This document shows positions 45,018-54,959 of a DNA stretch of 64,000 nucleotides, one piece after another; the first letter of the stretch is position 1, and each line of letters starts with the position of its first letter. The translations under genes and the position numbers were made by a program. Location of the stretch: assembly GCF_001015055.1 (NCBI RefSeq), contig NZ_BBWZ01000006.1, positions 124,001 through 188,000 on the forward strand. Reading direction: 5' to 3'. The DNA comes from Aneurinibacillus tyrosinisolvens. GTDB lineage: Bacteria; Bacillota; Bacilli; Aneurinibacillales; Aneurinibacillaceae. The notes under the pieces are model-generated. The model searched no databases, was not told the origin of the DNA, and was given only the letters and a program-made list of their open reading frames with translations.

Positions 45018-45764
45018 ATGAATGTAGAAATCTTGCCTAATGCTAAGGAATTGGGAAAAGCGGCGGCGGTGTTTTGTTCACGTCTTCTCAAACAAGTAAT
45101 GGAAGAAAAGGGTTCTGCACGAATTGTCTTATCTACCGGGGCCTCCCAGTTTGATACACTGGATGCACTGACTCAGACGGATGTCGATTGGACCAGGGTA
45201 GAAATGTTCCATCTTGATGAATATATTGGCTTAGAGGAAAAGCATCCGGCCAGTTTTCGTAAATATCTAAAGGAACGGTTTGTAGAACGTGTCCCCTTAA
45301 AGAAGGGTCATTTTGTAAACGGAGAAAGAAATGTTCAAGAGCATATCGAGACATTGACGAGGGAAATCCGCAGGGAACCCATCGATCTTGCTTTGATTGG
45401 CATCGGGGAGAATGCTCATATTGCGTTCAACGATCCACCGGCCAATTTCGACACGAAAGATGCATTTATCGTAGTGGATTTGGCTGAACGATGCAAAAAG
45501 CAGCAGGTTGGTGAGGGCTGGTTTGCCTCCCTGGAGGAAGTTCCGAAGAAAGCTATCTCCATGACCGTTCATCAAATTATGCAGAGTCGCGTCATTGTTT
45601 CCTGTGTCCCCTACCAGGTCAAGGCGGACGCCATTCGGGCTTTATTTCAGCACGAGACTACCAATCAGGTTCCCGCCACGATTTTAAAAACCCACCCGGA
45701 ATTCCATTTATTTCTTGATGAAGAATCCGCCTCGAAAATCGATCGCAAGTTAATCCGGGAATAA
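45018..45764 (+). CDS. nagB: Glucosamine-6-phosphate deaminase
   Basis: 248 residues from the ATG at 45018, with GAGGAGGAAG upstream. The NagB motifs LSTGASQFDTL (phosphate loop), HLDEYIG near residue 65, and GIGENAHIAFNDPP are present. It converts glucosamine-6-phosphate to fructose-6-phosphate and ammonia. It lies 11 bases before nagA. Confidence 0.88.
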   Translation: MNVEILPNAKELGKAAAVFCSRLLKQVMEEKGSARIVLSTGASQFDTLDALTQTDVDWTRVEMFHLDEYIGLEEKHPASFRKYLKERFVERVPLKKGHFVNGERNVQEHIETLTREIRREPIDLALIGIGENAHIAFNDPPANFDTKDAFIVVDLAERCKKQQVGEGWFASLEEVPKKAISMTVHQIMQSRVIVSCVPYQVKADAIRALFQHETTNQVPATILKTHPEFHLFLDEESASKIDRKLIRE

Positions 45765-45775
45765 AGGAGTTTTTG

Positions 45776-46942
45776 ATGTGTATGGAATGGATTGCTAAAC
45801 ACTGGCTTTCCGGGAAAACGGTAAAGGTAACCGTTAAGGATGGAAAAGTAGCTTCACTTATCGAAATCAATCAAGAGACGAACCAGTGGATTGCTCCAGG
45901 CTTGATTGATGTTCAAGTAAATGGGATAGGCGGTTTTGATTTAAATGGAGAGGATCTAACGACACAGACCATCCGACGTGTAGTGTCCGTCCTTCACCAG
46001 GGAGGGGTCACGCGTTTTTGTCCAACGGTCGTAACGGGACCTGGAGAGCGGATGCTGCATTGTATCCGTACGATCGCACAGACATGTGAAGAAGATCCTT
46101 TAGTAAATCATGCGGTCCTCGGGATTCATGTGGAAGGTCCCTTTATCTCATCGGAAGATGGCCCGCGTGGGGCCCATTGTAAAGAATGGGTGCGAGACCC
46201 GGACTGGGAAGAGTTTCTTCATTGGCATCAGGTCGCCGGAGGACGCATTCGTAAAGTCACGCTTGCTCCGGAGAGACCCGGGGCTTTGGCCTTTATCAAG
46301 AAACTGAGGAAGATGGGTGTCATTGCGGCTATCGGACATACGGCTGCGGAAGAATCATGTATTATCCAGGCGGTGGAAGCAGGCGCGTCCATGAGTACGC
46401 ATCTGGGAAATGGAGCGCATCCTTATATTAAGAGACATCCGAATTACATCTGGGCACAGCTTGCGGAGGATCGGCTCTGGGCAGGTTTCATTGCAGATGG
46501 GCATCACCTCCCCACTTCTACGTTGAAAGTGATGATTCGAGCCAAGGGCAGCAAGGCTATTTTAACGAGCGATGCGGTAAACCTTGCGGGATTGGCTCCA
46601 GGCGAGTATGTTACTGCGCTCCATCCGCATGTCATTTTAGAGCCGAATGGATTGCTGCATCTCGCAGAAAGTCCGGATATTCTTGCAGGATCGGCCACTC
46701 CGCTGTATAAGGGAATTGAAAATGTTGTGAAGTGGGGACTCTGCTCAATCGGTGAGGCCATTCAGATGGCCACGTTGCATCCAGCACAATTATTCAGGCT
46801 TGCAGGTCAGGAAACCGGGCTATTAGAGGTTGGATCATTCGCAGATTTTTTTCTATTTACCTGGGCGGATAACCAAACACTGCTTGTGAGAGAGACTGTT
46901 TCTCTGGGGACTTCTGTTTTTCATTATGCGGACTTAGGTTAA
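45776..46942 (+). CDS. nagA: N-acetylglucosamine-6-phosphate deacetylase
   Basis: 388 residues. I use the ATG at 45776, six bases after AAGGAG; a TTG at 45773 is in frame. Motifs: APGLIDVQVNGIGGFDLNG, GIHVEGPFIS (metal Glu), AIGHTAAEE, STHLGNGAHPY, ILTSDAVNLAGL (catalytic Asp). The first metal motif reads VQVNG rather than HxH, as in other NagA proteins. It removes acetate from GlcNAc-6-phosphate to feed NagB. Confidence 0.88.
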   Translation: MCMEWIAKHWLSGKTVKVTVKDGKVASLIEINQETNQWIAPGLIDVQVNGIGGFDLNGEDLTTQTIRRVVSVLHQGGVTRFCPTVVTGPGERMLHCIRTIAQTCEEDPLVNHAVLGIHVEGPFISSEDGPRGAHCKEWVRDPDWEEFLHWHQVAGGRIRKVTLAPERPGALAFIKKLRKMGVIAAIGHTAAEESCIIQAVEAGASMSTHLGNGAHPYIKRHPNYIWAQLAEDRLWAGFIADGHHLPTSTLKVMIRAKGSKAILTSDAVNLAGLAPGEYVTALHPHVILEPNGLLHLAESPDILAGSATPLYKGIENVVKWGLCSIGEAIQMATLHPAQLFRLAGQETGLLEVGSFADFFLFTWADNQTLLVRETVSLGTSVFHYADLG

Positions 46943-47010
46943 GAAGAAAAAAGGGGGCTGACGAAGGTACAGCCCAATCATAACGCAACATAAATATTCT
47001 AAATATTTTG

Positions 47011-47039
47011 TTGACTTTGAATTAACAGAACATTAGAAT
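47011..47039 (+). promoter_or_regulatory. Sigma-A promoter before SDR gene
   Basis: TTGACT (47011-47016), 17 bases, TAGAAT (47034-47039). It allows the second half of the locus to be transcribed separately from nagBA. Confidence 0.65.
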
Positions 47040-47090
47040 CTAGTTAGAAAGTTAAATTTACAAACTAACTTGTAACCCGGAGGTTATGCT

Positions 47091-47840
47091 ATGAGACTAC
47101 AAGGGAAGTCGGCGATTGTCACGGGGGCCGGTCGAGGAATCGGAAAAGCGATCGCAAAAAAATTTCTGCAAGAAGGCGCAGTGATAGTGATTTGTGATTT
47201 AGAAGGGAAACGGTTGGAAAAAGCACGAGAAGAGCTCGAGCCATTTGGTAAAGTACATAGTATTCAGGCAGATGTGACAAAGAGAGAGGAAGTAGAAAAG
47301 CTGGTTGCACTTGCAAACCAGCAGTTTGGAAGGATTGATATCCTTGCGAACAATGCGGGAATTTCCCGCTTTGAATCGTTCCTTGAAATTACAGATAAAA
47401 ATTGGCAGGATACGCTAGATGTTAATTTGACCGGTGTGTTTCTTTGCTCCCAGATTGTAGCTCAAGAGATGAAAAAACAGGAATCTGGCGCCATTGTGAA
47501 TATGGGATCCACAAACGGCATTCTTGGCGAACCTGGTTTAGCTCACTACAATGCGACAAAGGCAGGGGTCATCCTGTTATCGAAATCGATGGCCATTGAA
47601 TTAGCTCCGTACAACATTCGTGTAAACTCTGTTTGTCCGGGATTTATTCTCACCGAATTGGCATTGGAGGGTGGGATGTCGGAGGAAACGGTCCGCAGCT
47701 ATACCGCCAAAATTCCCTTGAATCGATACGGGAAGGTGGAGGAAGTGGCTAATGCGTTTGCGTTCCTCGCCTCGGATGAAGCCTCCTTCATTACGGGAAC
47801 GGAGCTTGTTGTGGATGGAGGGCAGATTTGCCAGGAATAA
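47091..47840 (+). CDS. Short-chain dehydrogenase/reductase
   Basis: 249 residues of the classical SDR type: nucleotide turn TGAGRGIGKA, NNAGIS, catalytic Ser in MGSTNG, and HYNATKAG (Tyr/Lys). Ends with FITGTELVVDGGQ. CCGGAGGTTATGCT precedes the ATG. It probably oxidises a sugar or hydroxy group of the substrate handled by this locus. It is followed 15 bases later by the M20 gene. Confidence 0.88.
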   Translation: MRLQGKSAIVTGAGRGIGKAIAKKFLQEGAVIVICDLEGKRLEKAREELEPFGKVHSIQADVTKREEVEKLVALANQQFGRIDILANNAGISRFESFLEITDKNWQDTLDVNLTGVFLCSQIVAQEMKKQESGAIVNMGSTNGILGEPGLAHYNATKAGVILLSKSMAIELAPYNIRVNSVCPGFILTELALEGGMSEETVRSYTAKIPLNRYGKVEEVANAFAFLASDEASFITGTELVVDGGQICQE

Positions 47841-47855
47841 GAGGGGGGAGTCCAG

Positions 47856-49136
47856 ATGTATCTCAATATTAGTCGTTGGGTGGATGAGCACCGACAGGAT
47901 ATCCTGGGTTTAAACAAATCACTGGTTTCCATTCCAAGTGAAAACCGCTACCCTAACGGGGATGAAAAAACCGTTCAAGAGTTCGTGTTTCAGTTTCTAA
48001 GCCAGCTTGGATGCGAGATGGATATGTTTCTTCCAACGGATGTCCCGGGATTGACCAGCCACGCTGCCTACCTGGGTGAGAGAAATTACGAGAATCGGCC
48101 GAACGTGGTCGCAAGAAAAAGGGGAAACGGACAGGGAAGGTCCCTCCTTTTCTCCGGACATATGGATACCGTCCCCAAAGGTGACGATCCGTGGACTGTC
48201 CATCCCTATGCAGGTGTAGTGAAGGATGGAAAACAGTATGGATTAGGTATTTTTGATATGAAAGGCGGAATGGCTGCAGCTATGATGGCCTTGCGGCTCA
48301 TCGAGGAGCTGAATATTTCCCTTAAAGGAGATGTTCTCATCGAAACGGTTGTCGATGAGGAATACGGAGGAGCCAATGGAACATTGGCCTGCCGTCTTCG
48401 CGGTTATGAAGCAGACCTGGCTATCGTTCCAGAACCGTCGAATCTGGCTATTTGTCCGGAAAACCAGGGCGGCAGTATGTTTCGTATCACATTTAAAGGA
48501 CACCCTGGACGTGCTTTTAGCGGAGAAACGCTGGTAAATCCCGTTTTTGCAGCCGCAAGGTTTTTGGATATCTTTCACCAGTTTGAAAGCTATCATGGGC
48601 AGAAACGATCAACATCCAAATGGTTTGCCTCTGTTCCTTTTCTTCCTGCTTATGTTCAGGGCGTTAAGGCCGGTCCAGTCCATTTGCCACTGTCTGATCG
48701 TGTCCCAAGCCACTGCACAATGGATGTTTGGATCCAGTGTTATCCGGAAACAACGGAAGAGGAACTGCACCGTGACTTTGTAAGTTTTTATGAGGAAAGG
48801 GCACAGAAGGATGACATACTTCGCCATATTGCTCCAACAATAGAAAAGCTCATTCGTTTTCTTCCGGGAACAGGGATACCCGACAATCACAGTTCGCTTG
48901 AAGTGCTTTCCGACGTTGCTGCCAGAGTCTATCCGGAGGGCCTGCCGGTAAAGGGTGCCCCGTTTGCCTGTGATTCCTTCATGTTTAATCTGTACAGCCA
49001 TACGCCAGCCATCATTTGGGGACCTAAAGGCGGAAATGCCCACGCGCCAGACGAGTATATCGAGATTGAAGATTTCTTCAATCTGGTTAAAATGTATGCT
49101 CTTACGATTGTAGAATGGTGCGGAGTTGTCGAGTAA
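47856..49136 (+). CDS. M20/ArgE-type deacylase or peptidase
   Basis: 426 residues with ArgE/DapE/ACY1 motifs: FSGHMDTVPKGDDPW near residue 104, GIFDMKGGMAAAMMAL, and VDEEYGGANGT (catalytic and metal Glu). AGAGGGGGGAG precedes the ATG. It would cleave an N-acyl bond, in line with the nagA, RidA and ceramidase-like neighbours. Confidence 0.85.
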   Translation: MYLNISRWVDEHRQDILGLNKSLVSIPSENRYPNGDEKTVQEFVFQFLSQLGCEMDMFLPTDVPGLTSHAAYLGERNYENRPNVVARKRGNGQGRSLLFSGHMDTVPKGDDPWTVHPYAGVVKDGKQYGLGIFDMKGGMAAAMMALRLIEELNISLKGDVLIETVVDEEYGGANGTLACRLRGYEADLAIVPEPSNLAICPENQGGSMFRITFKGHPGRAFSGETLVNPVFAAARFLDIFHQFESYHGQKRSTSKWFASVPFLPAYVQGVKAGPVHLPLSDRVPSHCTMDVWIQCYPETTEEELHRDFVSFYEERAQKDDILRHIAPTIEKLIRFLPGTGIPDNHSSLEVLSDVAARVYPEGLPVKGAPFACDSFMFNLYSHTPAIIWGPKGGNAHAPDEYIEIEDFFNLVKMYALTIVEWCGVVE

Positions 49137-49181
49137 CGAAGTAAGTTGCAAAAAGCTAATGAAAATGAGGAGGACATAAAC

Positions 49182-49556
49182 ATGAAAAAAGAGCTGAAAA
49201 CAAAGCTGGCTCCTGTTCCGGCAGGACCGTATTCCCAGGGCATCCAGGTCGGTAATACGATCTATACGGCAGGGCAGGGGCCCATCGATGCGGAAACAGG
49301 ACAAGTCGCAGGGGAGACCATTGAGGAGCAGACGGCTAAAACACTTGAAAATATTAAACATATTCTCGAACAGGCTGGTGCTGCGATGGATGATGTGGTA
49401 AAGACCACCGTTCATTTAAGTGATTTAGCAGACTTTCATGCCTTTAATGAAGTTTACAAGCAGTATTTTAATGAGCCTTATCCCGTACGTACAACAGTTG
49501 GAAGTCAGTTGATGGGGATTAAAGTAGAAATCGACGTCGTTGCTATTCGAAAATAA
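49182..49556 (+). CDS. ridA: RidA family enamine/imine deaminase
   Basis: 124 residues from the ATG at 49182, with GAGGAGGACATAAAC upstream. The family motifs PAGPYSQGIQVGNTIYTAGQ and the active-site Arg in YPVRTTVGS are present. It hydrolyses reactive 2-aminoacrylate-type enamines. Its presence beside a PLP enzyme (51379) fits detoxification of PLP-lyase intermediates. Confidence 0.88.
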   Translation: MKKELKTKLAPVPAGPYSQGIQVGNTIYTAGQGPIDAETGQVAGETIEEQTAKTLENIKHILEQAGAAMDDVVKTTVHLSDLADFHAFNEVYKQYFNEPYPVRTTVGSQLMGIKVEIDVVAIRK

Positions 49557-49589
49557 TTTATCACAAGTCGAAAACAACGAGGAGGGCCA

Positions 49590-50525
49590 ATGAATACTGA
49601 AAAAGTACAGGTAGTACCGATTAAAACCCGTGCCAAAATTCGAAGCAAACGGAAGATAAGCGGAAACATTACGCCCTACCTCTGGATACTGCCAAGCATT
49701 ATTTTAATCATCGTCGTTGCCATCTTTCCGGTTTATGAACTGTTCTCAACCTCCGTTTCCAAAATCAGTCTTGCAGGGGTGAAAAAGGGATTTATTGGTC
49801 TGAAGAATTTTTCTAACGTGTGGAGTGATCCTACCTTTCTTTTATCCCTTAAAAACACGTTAATCTGGACGGTCAGTGTCGTCGGTATTAGTACAGTTCT
49901 CTCACTTGGAATTGCATCCATATTAAACTGTGAGTTTCCTGGCCGCCGGCTGGTTCGATCAGCGTTGATTATTCCCTGGGCCGTATCCCTGATTATCACG
50001 TCGGTAATTTGGAAGTGGATACTGGATTATAACTACGGTGTTTTAAATTTAATTTTAACGAAGCTGCATATCATTGATAAAAATATTTATTGGTTGGCGG
50101 ATCCGACCACGTCCTTTCCGCTCATGACTGGAGTTGGAATTTTTGTCACCATCCCGTTTACCAGTTTCGTCATTTTATCAGGGCTTCAAGCAATCCCGAG
50201 TGATTTATATCAATCGGCAAGCGTTGATGGAGCCAATGGATGGGGGAAGTTCTATCACATTACCCTGCCGCTTTTAAAACAACCATTAACGATTAGTACA
50301 GTATTAAATACCATCTATGTATTTAATTCCTTCCCTATTATTTGGTCTATGACAAAAGGAGACCCGGTTAATCAAACGGATACCATTATTACGTACCTTT
50401 ATAAACTGGCCTTCATTTCGCATAAAATGGGCAGTGCAGCTGCTGTCTCTGTGATTAGTTTCCTTTTGCTCCTCTTATTTTCTATTCTTTATGTGTCCAT
50501 CGCATTAAGGGGGGAACAAGAATAA
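49590..50525 (+). CDS. Sugar ABC transporter permease (MalF-like)
   Basis: 311 residues, six membrane spans, with the cytoplasmic coupling motif YQSASVDGANGWGKFYHITL (EAA loop). It pairs with the next gene; the stop codon TAA directly abuts that gene's ATG. The binding protein is encoded at 54960. Confidence 0.88.
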   Translation: MNTEKVQVVPIKTRAKIRSKRKISGNITPYLWILPSIILIIVVAIFPVYELFSTSVSKISLAGVKKGFIGLKNFSNVWSDPTFLLSLKNTLIWTVSVVGISTVLSLGIASILNCEFPGRRLVRSALIIPWAVSLIITSVIWKWILDYNYGVLNLILTKLHIIDKNIYWLADPTTSFPLMTGVGIFVTIPFTSFVILSGLQAIPSDLYQSASVDGANGWGKFYHITLPLLKQPLTISTVLNTIYVFNSFPIIWSMTKGDPVNQTDTIITYLYKLAFISHKMGSAAAVSVISFLLLLLFSILYVSIALRGEQE

Positions 50526-51359
50526 ATGCAGAAATCATTAAGAATCCAGCGTGTGGTAATTATGGTGGTTGCCTATCTTCTCTTTCTTATCCTTATGTTC
50601 CCGTATGTCATCATGCTTATTACCTCGTTAAAAAGCAAATCAGAAATCTACTCCATCCCGCCGACACTGCTTCCTCATCAATGGACCTTTACGAATTTTA
50701 TCGACATCTGGCATAAAGTTCCGTTAACCGACTATATCCTAAACACCATAATTATCTCAGGCGGAGCTACGTTGCTAACGCTAATCTGCGCCATTCCGGC
50801 AGCCTATGTCATGGCCCGGATGCAGTTCGCCGGAAAGAAATTGTACATGTATCTCATCATGGTCACCCAAATGTTCTCGCCCATTGTGCTGCTGGTTGGT
50901 CTTTTCCGCGAGATTCACTGGTTTGGCCTAATGGATTCTGTATGGGGGCTTGTTTTAACGAATGCTGCCTTTAACCAGGCCTTTGCCGTTTGGATTCTCA
51001 GCGGGTATTTCTCTACCATTCCTTATGAATTAGAGCAAGCCGCCTGGCTGGATGGCTGCACCAGGTGGCAGGCTTTGCGCAGGATTACCATTCCGCTGGC
51101 GATTCCGGGGATTATTACAACCGTCATTTTTGTTTTTATTGCTGCATGGAATGAGTTTGCTGTAGCCTTAACATTCATTTCCACAGAACAGACGAAACCA
51201 TTAACAGTCGGGATTTATGCTTTCTTTGGAATGTATGATGTGCAATGGCAGTATGTATTCGCAACGTCCCTCGTTGCTATCATTCCGGTCGTTATTCTTT
51301 TCCTCTGTATCGAAAAATACCTCATTAGCGGACTGACCGCTGGAGGAGTCAAGCACTAA
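50526..51359 (+). CDS. Sugar ABC transporter permease (MalG-like)
   Basis: 277 residues, six spans, EAA loop EQAAWLDGCTRWQALRRITI. Translation is coupled to the partner upstream by zero spacing. No ATP-binding subunit is encoded in the window, so the system probably borrows a shared MsmX-type ATPase. Confidence 0.88.
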   Translation: MQKSLRIQRVVIMVVAYLLFLILMFPYVIMLITSLKSKSEIYSIPPTLLPHQWTFTNFIDIWHKVPLTDYILNTIIISGGATLLTLICAIPAAYVMARMQFAGKKLYMYLIMVTQMFSPIVLLVGLFREIHWFGLMDSVWGLVLTNAAFNQAFAVWILSGYFSTIPYELEQAAWLDGCTRWQALRRITIPLAIPGIITTVIFVFIAAWNEFAVALTFISTEQTKPLTVGIYAFFGMYDVQWQYVFATSLVAIIPVVILFLCIEKYLISGLTAGGVKH

Positions 51360-51378
51360 CCGAAAGGAGAGAATCCTA

Positions 51379-52470
51379 TTGACCCCATCGATTGATACGC
51401 CAGCCCTGGTTGTAGATCTAGATATTATGGAGAGAAATATTGAGCAGATGGCCAGACGATCCCGTGAAGCTGGTGTCCGGCTTCGTCCCCATATTAAAAC
51501 GCATAAAAGCCCATACATTGCTTTAAAGCAGCTGGAAAAGGGAGCCTCAGGAATTACGGTGGCTAAACTGGGTGAAGCCGAAGTAATGCGAAAACATGGA
51601 ATTAGAGATATCCTGATTGCTTATCCCATCATCGGGGAGCAAAAGCTAAAGCGGTTGGGAAAATTAGCGCTGGATACGGATGTCATTGTTTCCCTCGATA
51701 GCCTGGAGGTTGCTCGCGGCATATCACAGGCAGGTAAACAGATTGGCCGAAGCATCCCGCTCTATATCGATGTAAATTCAGGGTTAGACCGCTGCGGGAA
51801 GGAGCCAGGCCAGGAGACGCTAGAGCTGATAGAGTTGATTAACCAGCTGCCCTACATAAGGATTCTCGGGTTAATGACCCACGCCGGTCATTCCTATCAA
51901 GAGAAATCAAGAGAAGAGCAGATTCGAATCAGCCGCCAGGAAGGTGCCCTGCTTGTAGAAACAAAGAAAGTAGCGAAAGAAAAGCTCGGCATTGATATTC
52001 CTGAGATTAGCGTAGGCTCCACCCCAACCTCATTCTACGCCCATGAGGTGGAAGGAATTACGGAAATGAGGCCGGGTACTTATGTCTTCAATGATGCCAC
52101 CATGGTCGCTTTAGGATTGGTGACGAAGGAGGAATGTGCCTTAACCATACGTGCTACGGTGGTTAGCCGGCCATCCAGCGATCGTGCAATTGTCGATGCA
52201 GGCTCCAAAACGCTTTCCTCTGATCGAAACACGTATACGGAAGGATACGGATTTTTGAAGTCATGCCCGGAGATTACAATCAGCAGGCTCTCTGAAGAAC
52301 ATGGAGTAATCGTGACACCACCCGATTTTGAAATCCAAATCGGGGACGAGGTAGATATTATTCCCAATCATGTGTGCCCTACTGTAAACCTGGCGGATGA
52401 GTTAATCGGCATCCGGAATGGGAGGATCGAAGGCATCATTGCTGTTGAAGCCAGAGGAAAAAACAAATGA
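51379..52470 (+). CDS. DSD1/D-threonine-aldolase family PLP enzyme
   Basis: 363 residues with the alanine-racemase-like barrel: IDTPALVVDLDIMERN, then RPHIKTHKSP (PLP Lys near residue 39), VNSGLDRCG, and IIPNHVCPTVNL, whose His and Cys match the zinc site of D-serine dehydratase-type enzymes. It starts with TTG after AAAGGAGAG. It likely cleaves a D-hydroxy amino acid such as D-serine or D-threonine. Its stop overlaps the next start. Confidence 0.85.
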   Translation: MTPSIDTPALVVDLDIMERNIEQMARRSREAGVRLRPHIKTHKSPYIALKQLEKGASGITVAKLGEAEVMRKHGIRDILIAYPIIGEQKLKRLGKLALDTDVIVSLDSLEVARGISQAGKQIGRSIPLYIDVNSGLDRCGKEPGQETLELIELINQLPYIRILGLMTHAGHSYQEKSREEQIRISRQEGALLVETKKVAKEKLGIDIPEISVGSTPTSFYAHEVEGITEMRPGTYVFNDATMVALGLVTKEECALTIRATVVSRPSSDRAIVDAGSKTLSSDRNTYTEGYGFLKSCPEITISRLSEEHGVIVTPPDFEIQIGDEVDIIPNHVCPTVNLADELIGIRNGRIEGIIAVEARGKNK

Positions 52471-53517
52471 CCAGTCATGGAAGCGAACGAAATTACGGAT
52501 GCCGCATTGACTCTTTTGGAACCTATAAAGGGATGCGCACGTTGATCCTGCAGAATCAAACGATACGGCTGTCGATTCTACTGGACAAAGGCTCGGACAT
52601 CTTCGAATTATTATACAAGCCTAAAGATATCGATGTCCTCTGGAGGTCACCTATCGGGATTCGTCCTCCCCATTCACTGCCATCGATCCCCCCATCCGCA
52701 AGGCGTCTTCATGGATCATTATCACGGAGGGTGGCAGGAACTGTTTCCTTCCGGAAGCGGACCCGGTTTCTATCAAGGTGCCTACCTGGGTTACCACGGA
52801 GAAGTGGCATCTTGTGCCTGGGACTACCGCATCCTGGTCGACGAACCGGAAGTGATTGAAGTCTTATTGACGGTCAAAACGCTCAGGACTCCTTTTCTTC
52901 TTGAGAAAAAAATCCGCCTGGAGTCAGGTAAATCTATTATTTATCTGCAGGAGAAAATCACCAATTACGGTAAAAAAGGAATGCATTTTATGTGGGGTCA
53001 CCATCCGAGCTTTGGGGCTCCGTTCCTTAGCGAAGAATGTACGCTGGCCCTTCCCCCTTGTAAAATTATTCCTTTACAAAAACCAGGTGATAACAGCCGC
53101 CTCTCGAAAGCTGAGGAATTTGACTGGCCCCTTGGAATCGATAGAGAGGGGAATCAGGTGGATCTTCGCCAAATCAGAGGCAGCGAAGCCGCATGTTCTG
53201 ATATGTTATTTGCCACCTCTTATAAGGAAGGGTGGTATGCCTTAACGAATCATAGGATGGGTCTTGGAGTTGGCATGGTGTGGCCGGTGGAGGACTTTCC
53301 GCATCTGTGGATCTGGCAGGATTTTGGTGGGACTGCCGATTATCCCTGGTATGGAAATGCCTATACCATGGCAGTAGAACCATTTACCAGCCGAGTAGAC
53401 AGAGGGGATGATGGATTGAATGAAGCCATTCGTAACGGAACAGCCGCATGGATAGGGGCCGGTGAAGAGACAGCGAAAGAACTGAAGGTGGTATCTACGA
53501 AACAACACGTGAAGTAA
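52467..53517 (+). pseudogene. DUF4432 aldose-epimerase-like protein, frameshifted
   Basis: The first frame gives GTYKGMRTLILQNQTIRLSI, LLDKGSDIFELLYKPKDIDV and LWRSPIGIRPP. The second continues HPQGVFMDHYHGGWQELFPS to the end. One extra C in a six-C run at about 52690 explains the switch. DUF4432 proteins are galactose-mutarotase-like; the GGWQE motif and HHPSFG are the probable sugar site. The restored protein is about 350 residues. Overlaps the DSD1 gene by four bases. Confidence 0.75.
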
Positions 53518-53551
53518 AAAAGATTGAACAATCAGGCGAGGTGGTGGAAAA

Positions 53552-54889
53552 ATGAGGGCAGGATGTTATCGGGTTGATATCACACCGGAGATTGGCACCC
53601 CGCTTGGCGGGAATGTTCGTGATGATAATCGGTCAAGAGGGATTCACGACCCTTTGTATGCCAATTTTCTCTACCTCCATGATGGCAAGAATGGGATCTT
53701 ATTTATTGGTCTCGACTTAATCGGAATTTATCGTTCTTTCACCCAGGAAATCAAAGCTGATATTTCTAAGGCTACAGGGATTTCGCCTCGGAATATTGTT
53801 ATGTTTGCTACCCATACACACTCCGGTCCGGATGTGATGAAGGCATTTAAGGAGGAATACGATCGCCTCGTAGAAGAATTTATCGACACCCTGCACGAGA
53901 AGCTAGTCAATGGGGCCGTCAAGTGTATAGGGAACACGTGGGATGCGGCTTTTGCGGTGGGAAAGGGAACGGAGGATTCACTTAGCTTTAACCGGCGTAT
54001 TTTTATGAAAGACGGTCAACTCCGGATGAACTGGGAAGGCCTAGATCCTGCAGAGATCGATCATACGGCCGGACCGATCGATCCGGATCTGTTTGTGCTA
54101 TCCGTCCGCGACCAGAATCAGCGTATTCGCGCTTTGCTGGTGAATTTCACCCTCCATTCCGCGATTTTGGTAGGGAAGGATTGGCTGATTTCAAGGGATT
54201 ATATTCACAGCTTAACAGACAACTTGCGAGCACAGTTCGGAGAGGACGTCATTGTCCTGTTTGCCAATGGAGCGGAAGGCAATATTAATCATATTAATTC
54301 ACATGATCTAAACCAAATCCGTGGCTTTGAAGAAGCGGAGCGTATAGGAAATAAACTGTCAAACAAAATAACTGAAATTTTAAGTAAGTTAGAATACGCT
54401 AGTGAGGTTGTGCTAGGGGCGTTGTCTGAGACGATTGAACTTCCCAGAAGGATCATTACCATAGAGCAAGCACAAGTAGCGCTTAAGTTATTGGAAGAGG
54501 TGAATTGGCGGATTCCTTCACTTCTTGATGGGGTTCCTGAGGAGGCCTATGCCAGGGAAATCCTTGTGATGAGCAAAAACCAAGAAGAGACCTTATCGAC
54601 AGAACTTCAAGTACTAGAGGTAGGAGAGACTGCTCTGGTGAGTCTTCCTGGAGAGTTTTTTGTGGAATTCGGTTTGGACTTGAAGAAACAATCCCCCTAT
54701 TCCCCCACCATGATAATAGGAATGGCGAATGACTATATTGGTTATGTTCCCACAGAGCTTGCCTTTGAAGAAGGAGGATATGAAATTAAAATCGCCCGAA
54801 CGAGCCAACTTTTGCCCTGTGCCGGGGAGATGGTAGTAAAAAAAGCAGGGGAGATGCTGGTCAAACTGAAAGGGGGTGGTTGTTCCTAA
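53552..54889 (+). CDS. Neutral-ceramidase-like protein
   Basis: 445 residues. RAGCYRVDITPEIGTPLGGN at the start and MFATHTHSGPDV near residue 88 are signatures of the neutral/alkaline non-lysosomal ceramidase N-domain (Zn His pair). It is shorter than true ceramidases (about 650) and has no signal peptide, so it probably hydrolyses some other amide inside the cell. GCGAGGTGGTGG precedes the ATG. Confidence 0.8.
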   Translation: MRAGCYRVDITPEIGTPLGGNVRDDNRSRGIHDPLYANFLYLHDGKNGILFIGLDLIGIYRSFTQEIKADISKATGISPRNIVMFATHTHSGPDVMKAFKEEYDRLVEEFIDTLHEKLVNGAVKCIGNTWDAAFAVGKGTEDSLSFNRRIFMKDGQLRMNWEGLDPAEIDHTAGPIDPDLFVLSVRDQNQRIRALLVNFTLHSAILVGKDWLISRDYIHSLTDNLRAQFGEDVIVLFANGAEGNINHINSHDLNQIRGFEEAERIGNKLSNKITEILSKLEYASEVVLGALSETIELPRRIITIEQAQVALKLLEEVNWRIPSLLDGVPEEAYAREILVMSKNQEETLSTELQVLEVGETALVSLPGEFFVEFGLDLKKQSPYSPTMIIGMANDYIGYVPTELAFEEGGYEIKIARTSQLLPCAGEMVVKKAGEMLVKLKGGGCS

Positions 54890-54959
54890 AGGGTGTTCAG
54901 CACGACGCTATCATGGGTTGATTGTTTCTTTTTTAAGACCTTTGAAGGGGGTAAACAGT

